From NCBI RefSeq assembly GCF_963678635.1, contig NC_087065.1:31438252-31502251 (forward strand): a stretch of DNA of 64,000 nt, in the 5' to 3' direction. The stretch is from Symsagittifera roscoffensis (lineage: Eukaryota; Xenacoelomorpha; Acoela; Convolutidae). Within the stretch, counting starts at the first letter, position 1. Each line of letters starts with the position of its first letter. Positions 58,970-64,000 of this stretch are shown here, in pieces. Under the pieces are notes generated by a model that was given only the letters and a program-made list of their open reading frames with translations, was not told the DNA's origin and did no database searches. A program made the position numbers and the translations under genes.

Positions 58970-59667
58970 GATAATTACCTAATTTTGTTAAAAACTCACC
59001 AAAAAAGTTTACAGATCGCAAAATTTCACAGCAAAAAACGGAATGCAACCAATTGAAATTTGTCTGAGCAGACTAATCACGCAAGCAAACTTTGAAAAGT
59101 TTAGAGTTATTTCATCAAGAAAATCAAATGGTCATTGTTTTCCGTTTTTATTTTGAAACAAACCCTCCAAGCAAAAAATTTTTTTTGGAAACACCTGAAC
59201 TGAATTAGGTAAGCACAAAAACTGACATTTACCTAATTTTGTTAACAACTCTTTCTCTGAGCAGACTAATCACACAAGCAAACTTTGAAAATTTTAGAGT
59301 TATTTCATCAAGAAAACCGAATGGACAATTTTTTCCGTTTTTATGTTGAAACAAACCATTCAAGCAAAAGAACTTTAAAAAAATAATGTTCCTTTTTGGG
59401 CCGAGTTTTTCTGCAAAAAAACTACCTCCTATGGAAGTAACTCAAGTTGAAGTTTTTTTAAATTTTGTTTTGCATTGTTTCATAGTTTCGAAGCTTTATT
59501 GGATTGCTTAGAAAAACAAGAATTTTTAGCGAACGAGTTGGTAAATGAAACAATTTGAACTAAAACTTTACTAAAAGTAGAGTGCATCACAATTGTTTCG
59601 AAATTTCAAACTTTGCTGCAAAATTTTTTAGGTTTTTTACGATTTATCACTGACTGACCTGTGGTCA

Positions 59668-59747
59668 GACAGGGTGGCCAAAAGATAATGGCATTGGACT
59701 GCTAATTCAAAACGGTTTGCGTGTCAGATCAAATACCATCTGAGCCG
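59668..59747 (+). pseudogene. tRNA-Ser(GCU) pseudogene
   Basis: GACAGGG and GGACTGCTAATTCAA are recognisable, but the D arm reads GGCCAAAAGATAATGGC and the T arm AGATCAAATACCAT. 80 nt. Confidence 0.55.
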
Positions 59748-60384
59748 ATTCGTTTTTAAAAACATAAGAACTGAATTCGGTAAGCCTAAATTTTGATTGT
59801 TTACCTAAGTTTGTACAAAAACTCATCGAGACACTTGTCAGATCACAAAAACTAAGATAATAAATCGACTCGCCAAAATTAGCAGACTTGGCAAGCAACC
59901 AAATTTTCAATCATACAGAATTCTTCTTGAAGCAATTCGGATGGCTAAATATATACGTTTTTTTTCTGGAAACCATTGAAGCAAAAGCATTTTGAAAAAT
60001 TGCAGGTAAGTTTTGTGGCCCAAGTTTTTAGCAACAAAATTATCTTTTTTCATTGGGAAAATTTCGAAAATAGGTTTTTCATAAATTTTTGTTTCGCTTC
60101 GTTTCATTGTTTGAAAGCTCTAACAGGCTGCTTAGAAAAACTTAAAATTTCAATGAAACGAGTTAGTCTATAAAACGCTTTGAACTTGTCCTGTTCTGAA
60201 ACTAGAGTGCTTACCTCGTCTTTTCAGTTCTTAAACAAAGATGTCAATTCTATTTTCGATCGAGCAATGGCTTGCTTTGATAGGTTTTATTATTTTGAAC
60301 AAAACAATATTCTATTTGAAGCATAGCATCTTTGCTTCAAATTTTTATTGGTTCGATTCAATTTACCAGCGAATGATCTCTGGT

Positions 60385-60466
60385 ATTAAATTAACCGATT
60401 TGTTAAGGCATTAAACTGCTTATCCAATACGCTCTGCGTTCCTGGGTGCGAATCCCATCTCTGACA
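60385..60466 (+). pseudogene. tRNA-Ser(GCU)-derived pseudogene
   Basis: The 5' half is badly decayed (ATTAAATTAACCGATTTGTT). The anticodon region TTAAACTGCTTATCCAAT keeps GCT. The T arm is CTGGGTGCGAATCCCAT. Confidence 0.5.
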
Positions 60467-61116
60467 ATTAGTTTTCGAAAACACCTGAACAGAATTCAGT
60501 AAGTGCAAAAACTGATTTTTACCAAATTTTGTTAATAACATACCGAGAAATTTGTCAGATCACAAGGTATTAGAAAAAAAATTGGCTCAACATTTTTGAA
60601 ATTTGTCTAAGCAGTTTAGTCAAGCAAGGAAACGTTGAAAAGCTTTAAGTTTTTTCAGGAAGAAAAATGGATGACCATTTTTATAGGTTTTTCTATCAAA
60701 AACAATCAAATAATGGATTTTTGAAAAATTTCAGGTTGCTTTTTTGGTCCAGCTTTTCCACAAAAAACTATCGTTTTTCAATGGAAGCAAGACAAAATAA
60801 AATTTTCCCTAAATTTTCAATTTGCTTCGTATGATAGTTTGAAAGCTCTAACAGGTTGCTTAGAAAACTTGAAAAATTGGCGAAACGATTTAGTCTATAA
60901 AACGATTTGAACTAGTCCTGTTTCAAGACTAGAATGCTTACTTCGTCAATACACTTTTTTTTCACAAAAACTTCAAAACTATTTTTGATCGAACGATGGC
61001 TTGATTTGATAGCTTTTTTTATTTTGGGCAAAAAAATATTCTATTTGAAGCATAGCATATCTTTGCTTCAAATTTTTATTGTTCTATTCAATTTACCAAC
61101 GAATGAGTTCAGTGCA

Positions 61117-61202
61117 GACAGGGTGGTCGAGTGGTTTAGGCGATGGATAGACTGATAATCTAATACGTTCTGTGTGCATGGGTTCGAATCCCAGCTCTGT
61201 TG
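61117..61202 (+). pseudogene. tRNA-like segment, 86 nt, perfect B box
   Basis: Acceptor GACAGGG/CTCTGTT pairs with wobbles. The A box is TGGTCGAGTGGTTTAGG. The B box GGTTCGAATCC is canonical. Four extra nt precede the anticodon stem (GATGGATAGACTGATAATCT), giving a TAGA-CTGATAA-TCTA hairpin with GAT in the loop. It has good promoter boxes but an abnormal body. Confidence 0.5.
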
Positions 61203-61837
61203 ATTAGTTTTTAAAAACACCTGAACTGAATTCGGTGAGCACAACAACTTATGTTTACCTCAATTGATAATAACTCACCGAGACAGTTGTCAGATCACAA
61301 AAACTAAGAGAACAAATTGACTCGCCAAAAATAGCAGACTTGGCAAGCAACCAAATTTTCAATCATTCAGAATTCTTCTTGAAGCAATTCGGATGGCTAG
61401 ATATATACGTTTTTTGTGGAAACCATTGAAGCAAAAATATTTTGAAAAACTGCATGTTAGTTTTGTGGCCCAAGTTTTCAGCAAAAAAATTAACTTTTTT
61501 CAATGGGAGAATTTCAAAAATAGGTCTTTTCTAAATTTTTGTTTCACTTCGTTTCATTGTTTGAAAGCTCTAACAGTTTGCTTAGAAAAACTTGAAATTT
61601 CAGTGAAATGAATTGGTCTATAAAAAGTTTTGAACTTGTCCTGTTCTGAAACTAGAGTGCTTACCTCGGATTTCCAGTTTATATACAAAGATGTCAATTC
61701 TATTTTCGATCGAACAATGGCTTGATTTGATAGCTTTTATTATTTTGAGCAAAAAAGTTTTCCATTTGAAGCATAGCATATCTTTGCTTCAAATTTCGAT
61801 TTTTCGATTCAATTTACCAACGATTGACTTCAGTGCA

Positions 61838-61932
61838 GACAGGGTGGTCGAGTGGTTTAGGCGATGGATTGACTGCTTAAGATGGATTGACTATACGTTC
61901 TGTGTGCGGCGGTTCGAATCACAGCTCTGTCG
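61838..61932 (+). pseudogene. tRNA-like segment, 95 nt, internal duplication
   Basis: It is close to 61117 in the 5' part. The anticodon region is expanded by a repeat of GATGGATTGACT. B box GGTTCGAATC is good and the 3' acceptor is CTCTGTC. The slippage duplication explains the extra length. Confidence 0.6.
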
Positions 61933-62582
61933 TTTAGTTTTTAGAAACACCTGAACTGAATTCGGTGAGCACAACATCTTTTGTTTACCTCAATTGATAA
62001 TAACTCACCGAGAAATTACCAGATCACAAAATTGAAGAGATAGAATCGGGTCGCAAATTTTTGGAATTCATCTAAACAGAGTAGTCAGGCAATTAAAAGT
62101 TGGAATGTTTTAAGTATGTTCATGAAGAAAATCGGTTGGCCAATGTTATACGTTTTTCTTTTGAAAACATTCAAGCAATTGAATTTTGAAAAATTCCCAG
62201 GTTATTTTTATTGGTCATGCTTTTCCACAAAAAACTAACGTTTTTCAATGGAAGCAATTCAAAATTAAATTTTCCTTAGGTTTTTTTCCGCTTCGTTTGA
62301 TAGTTCGAAAGCCTTTATAGGTTGCTTAGAAAAGGTTCAAACTTTTGCCAAAAGATTTTGTCTATAAAATGATTTGAACTAGTCCTGTTCTAAGACTAGA
62401 GTGCTTACTTCGTCATTACGTTTTTTTATAAAAAGACCTCAAGTCTATTTTTGATCGAACAATGGCTTGATTTGATAGGTTTTATTATTTTGATAAAAAA
62501 GAACATTCTATTTGAAGCACAGCAACTGTGCTTCAAAGTTTTATTGGTTTGATTCAATTTACCATTGATTGACCTGTGGTCA

Positions 62583-62655
62583 GACAAGATGGCCGAGTAG
62601 TTAAAGTGTTGGACTGCCAGTCCTGTGTGCGTGGGTTCGAATGCCATCTCTGTCT
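62583..62655 (+). pseudogene. tRNA-like segment, 73 nt, variable arm lost
   Basis: GACAAGATGGCCGAGTAG, then GGACTGCCAGTCC and directly GTGTGCGTGGGTTCGAATGC. The long serine-type variable region is mostly gone, making it close to class I length. 3' acceptor is CTCTGTC. Confidence 0.55.
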
Positions 62656-63000
62656 ATTAGTTTTTAAAAACACTCGAACTGAACTCGGTAAGCACAAAAA
62701 CTGATTTTTACCTCATTTGTTTATTTGTTAATAACTCACCACGAAATTTTCCAGATCATAATGTTCTAGAGTTAGAATCGGCTCGCAATTTTTTGAAGCT
62801 AGTCTAAGCAGACTAGTCAAGCAAACAAACGTTAAAAAATTTTAGGTTTGTTCATGAAGAAAGTCGGTTGGCCAATGTTATACATTTTTCTATTAAAGCC
62901 TTTCAAGCAATGGAATTTTGAAAACTTCAGGTTTTTTTTTTTGCCAAGTATTTCCACAAAAAATAATCATTTTTCAATGGAAGAAATTCAAAATTAAGCT

Positions 63001-63080
63001 TACAGGCAGGCCGAGAGGTGAAGGCGTTGAAGTGCTATCAATAATTACTGCGTGCGTGTGTTCGAAACCCAGCCCTATCC
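63001..63080 (+). pseudogene. B-like tRNA remnant at a monomer break
   Basis: TACAGGCAGGCCGAGAGGTG, GAAGTGCTATCAATAATTAC, T loop TTCGAAACCCAG. It starts right after AATTCAAAATTAAGC, without the usual hairpins and B-box-like motif, so a deletion of roughly 300 bp lies just upstream. Confidence 0.6.
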
Positions 63081-63732
63081 AGTAAAATTTTGAAAACACC
63101 TGACATGATTTTGGTAGGCACAACAACTGATGTTTACCTGAATTGATAATTACTCACCGCAAAAATAACCAGATCACAAAATTTTGGAGACAAAATTGGC
63201 TCGCAAACTATTGGAATTTGTCTAAACAAAATAGTCAAGTAATTAAACGTTGAAAACTTTTAAGGTTGTTCATGAAGGAAGTCGGATGGCCAATGTTATA
63301 CATTTTTTTATGGAGTTTTGCAAGTTTTATGGAGTTAGGCAATGGAATTTTGAAAACATTAAGGTTGTTTCTTTTGGCTCAGTTTTTTTTTTACAAAAAA
63401 TTAAAAATTATCGTTTCTTCAATGGAAGCAATTCAAAATTAGGTTTTCCTTAATTTTTTAGTTCGCTTCTTTTGATAGTTTGAAAGCTGTCACAGGTTGC
63501 TTTCAAAAGATTGAATTTTCAGCGAAACAATTTGCGCTAAAATTGATTTGAACTAGTCCTGTTCTAGGACTAGAAAGCTTATTTCTTCATTACTATTTTT
63601 GATCGAACAATGGCTTGATTTGATAGGTTTGTTTGTTTTGAGCCAAAAACAAACATTATATTTGAAGCGGAGCATCTTTGCCTCAAACTTTTATTGGTTT
63701 GAATCAATTCACTAACGGATGACCTCTGGTCA

Positions 63733-63814
63733 GACAGGGTGGCCGAGTGTTTAAGGCGTTGGACTGCTTATGCAATAAAGTCTGCTTGCGTGGGTACAAA
63801 TCCCATATCTGTCG
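63733..63814 (+). pseudogene. tRNA-Ser(GCU)-like, A type
   Basis: Acceptor GACAGGG/ATCTGTC is nearly paired. A box TGGCCGAGTGTTTAAGG. Anticodon arm TTGGA-CTGCTTA-TGCAA has one mismatch. The T loop is TACAAAT, which destroys the B box. It is followed by GATTAGTTCTTAAAAAC, so the T5 run is interrupted. Confidence 0.55.
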
Positions 63815-64000
63815 ATTAGTTCTTAAAAACACATGAACTGAATTCGGTAAGCACAACAATTGATGTTTATCTAATTTGTTAACAACTCACCGGAAAATTT
63901 ACAAAATCAAAAATTTCTAGAGATAAAATTGATCGAAAACTTTTCAAATTCGTCTCAGCAGAATAGTCAAGCAATTAAACATTGAAAAATTTTAAGTTTT

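Larger units (their letters stand above)
55376..58970 (+). repeat. Dimeric C repeat, about 1.55 kb
   Basis: The CTTCAGCCTTCC block is near 55632, 57174 and 58727. Two tRNA-like types alternate: a TTGGCGGAGAGGTTAAGGC type at 55811, 57355 and 58904, and a TTTAAC-loop type at 56634 and 58188. Two full dimers and one partial dimer are present. The third copy ends in a deletion near 58969. Confidence 0.85.
59880..62000 (+). repeat. Dimeric C repeat, about 1.45 kb
   Basis: GCAGACTTGGCAAGCAACCA with CAGAATTCTTCTTGAAGCAA occurs at about 59880 and about 61332. The two blocks keep the GGAAACCATTGAAGCAAAA and TTTTGTGGCCCAAGTTTT variants. The second copy is incomplete at its right side. Confidence 0.75.
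52401..62700 (+). repeat. Array 2, subfamily C (diverged, dimeric)
   Basis: Monomers share the array-2 block order but are more diverged from one another. The GAAGCGAAGCAACTTTGCTT hairpin form is common. tRNA-like starts are at 53055, 53677, 54403, 55136, 55811, 56634, 57355, 58188, 58904, 59668, 60385, 61117, 61838 and 62583. Two dimeric arrangements occur, about 1.55 kb (55.4-59.0 kb) and about 1.45 kb (59.9-62.0 kb). Confidence 0.8.
19124..64000 (+). repeat. Array 2: tRNA-Ser-derived satellite, 0.6-0.75 kb monomers
   Basis: Tandem monomers, all in one orientation, each hold one tRNA-Ser(GCU)-derived segment. Conserved blocks after it are: a T-run; CACCTGAACTGAATTCGGTA; TTTACCTAATTTGTTAATAA; TCGTCTAAGCAGAATAGTCA; TTCATGAAGAAAATCGGTTG; TTTTGAAAAACTTCAGGTTA; TTTCGCTTCCTTTGATAGTT; TAACAGGTTGCTTTGAAAAA; two short hairpins; and TTGGTTCGATTCAATTTACC just before the next tRNA segment. 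I see no poly-A tail, target-site duplication or reverse transcriptase, so this is a satellite rather than scattered SINEs. Short frames occur on both strands and are not supported as genes. No protein gene is seen in any long stretch here. Confidence 0.93.
62701..64000 (+). repeat. Array 2, return to A-like monomers
   Basis: After 62.7 kb the wording is close to subfamily A again (ATGAAGAAAGTCGGTTGG, TTGAAAGCTGTCACAGGTTG, GAACTAGTCCTGTTCTAGGA). Near 63000 a monomer breaks in the middle (AATTCAAAATTAAGC) and jumps to a B-like tRNA segment, an internal deletion. The array runs off the end of the window. Confidence 0.7.

Noticed and set aside
19124-64000. SINE family insertions
   Set aside because: tRNA heads fit, but units are head-to-tail in one direction with no poly-A tail and no target-site duplications.
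1-64000. LTR retrotransposon, reverse transcriptase or transposase remnants
   Set aside because: I saw no catalytic motifs or long terminal repeats. A fold-back transposon origin for array 1 is only a possibility.
1-64000. Shared TGCGTG words linking array 1 (GTGCGTTTC) and array 2 (CTGCGTGCGTGGG)
   Set aside because: The match is too short. In array 2 it comes from the tRNA variable and T arms. No common origin is supported.
1-64000. Telomere repeats or rRNA genes
   Set aside because: No TTAGGG/TTAGG-type runs and no rRNA-like conserved blocks were seen.

Overview
This window looks like non-coding, AT-rich, nuclear eukaryotic satellite DNA from end to end. I find no convincing protein-coding gene. 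A eukaryote is indicated by: two large tandem arrays of diverged monomers; dozens of tRNA-Ser(GCU)-derived sequences with no encoded CCA; RNA polymerase III style A box, B box and T-run signals; and a 200-N assembly gap. The tRNA remnants resemble animal tRNA-Ser(GCU), so a metazoan is plausible, but I cannot name the species from this sequence.

Region 1 (1-18923) is a tandem array of about 140-bp monomers, very roughly 130 copies. Each monomer is almost entirely a long inverted repeat. A GC-rich dyad centred on CAGG-G-CCTG has arms of up to about 52 bp, ending in ATCAAAATATGGTGGGGGAA and its complement. A second, AT-rich dyad (ACCAATT / AATTGGT between A-runs and T-runs) joins one monomer to the next. 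The array therefore reads nearly the same on both strands. Local higher-order repeats are visible: two adjacent, nearly identical 1120-bp (8-monomer) blocks at 13440-15680, a 538-bp duplication at about 10186-11263, and short core-deleted or one-armed monomers.

Region 2 (18924-19123) is a run of 200 Ns. It hides the junction between the arrays.

Region 3 (19124-64000) is a different tandem array. All monomers lie in one orientation and each carries one tRNA-Ser(GCU)-derived segment of about 82 bp. Three subfamilies follow one another. Subfamily A (19124 to about 40810; spacing mostly 620-745 bp, some shorter or about 1.2 kb) holds the best tRNA copies and a tandemly duplicated block of about 6.1 kb. 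Subfamily B (about 40811-52400) is very regular at 671-678 bp, with eroded tRNA parts. Subfamily C (about 52400-62700) is more diverged, with dimeric repeats of about 1.55 and 1.45 kb. The last about 1.3 kb returns to A-like sequence.

The fixed order in the array-2 monomer is: tRNA segment; a T-run 5-8 nt past its 3' end; a block of about 500 bp; a hairpin CTAGTCCT/AGGACTAG; a hairpin TTTGAAGC/GCTTCAAA; a B-box-like GGTTCGATTC; then the next tRNA segment. The simplest reading is a satellite seeded by a tRNA-Ser gene plus flank and amplified by unequal exchange, lying next to an unrelated palindromic satellite. A heterochromatic location such as pericentromere or subtelomere is an inference. 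Whether any tRNA copy is transcribed cannot be told from sequence alone.
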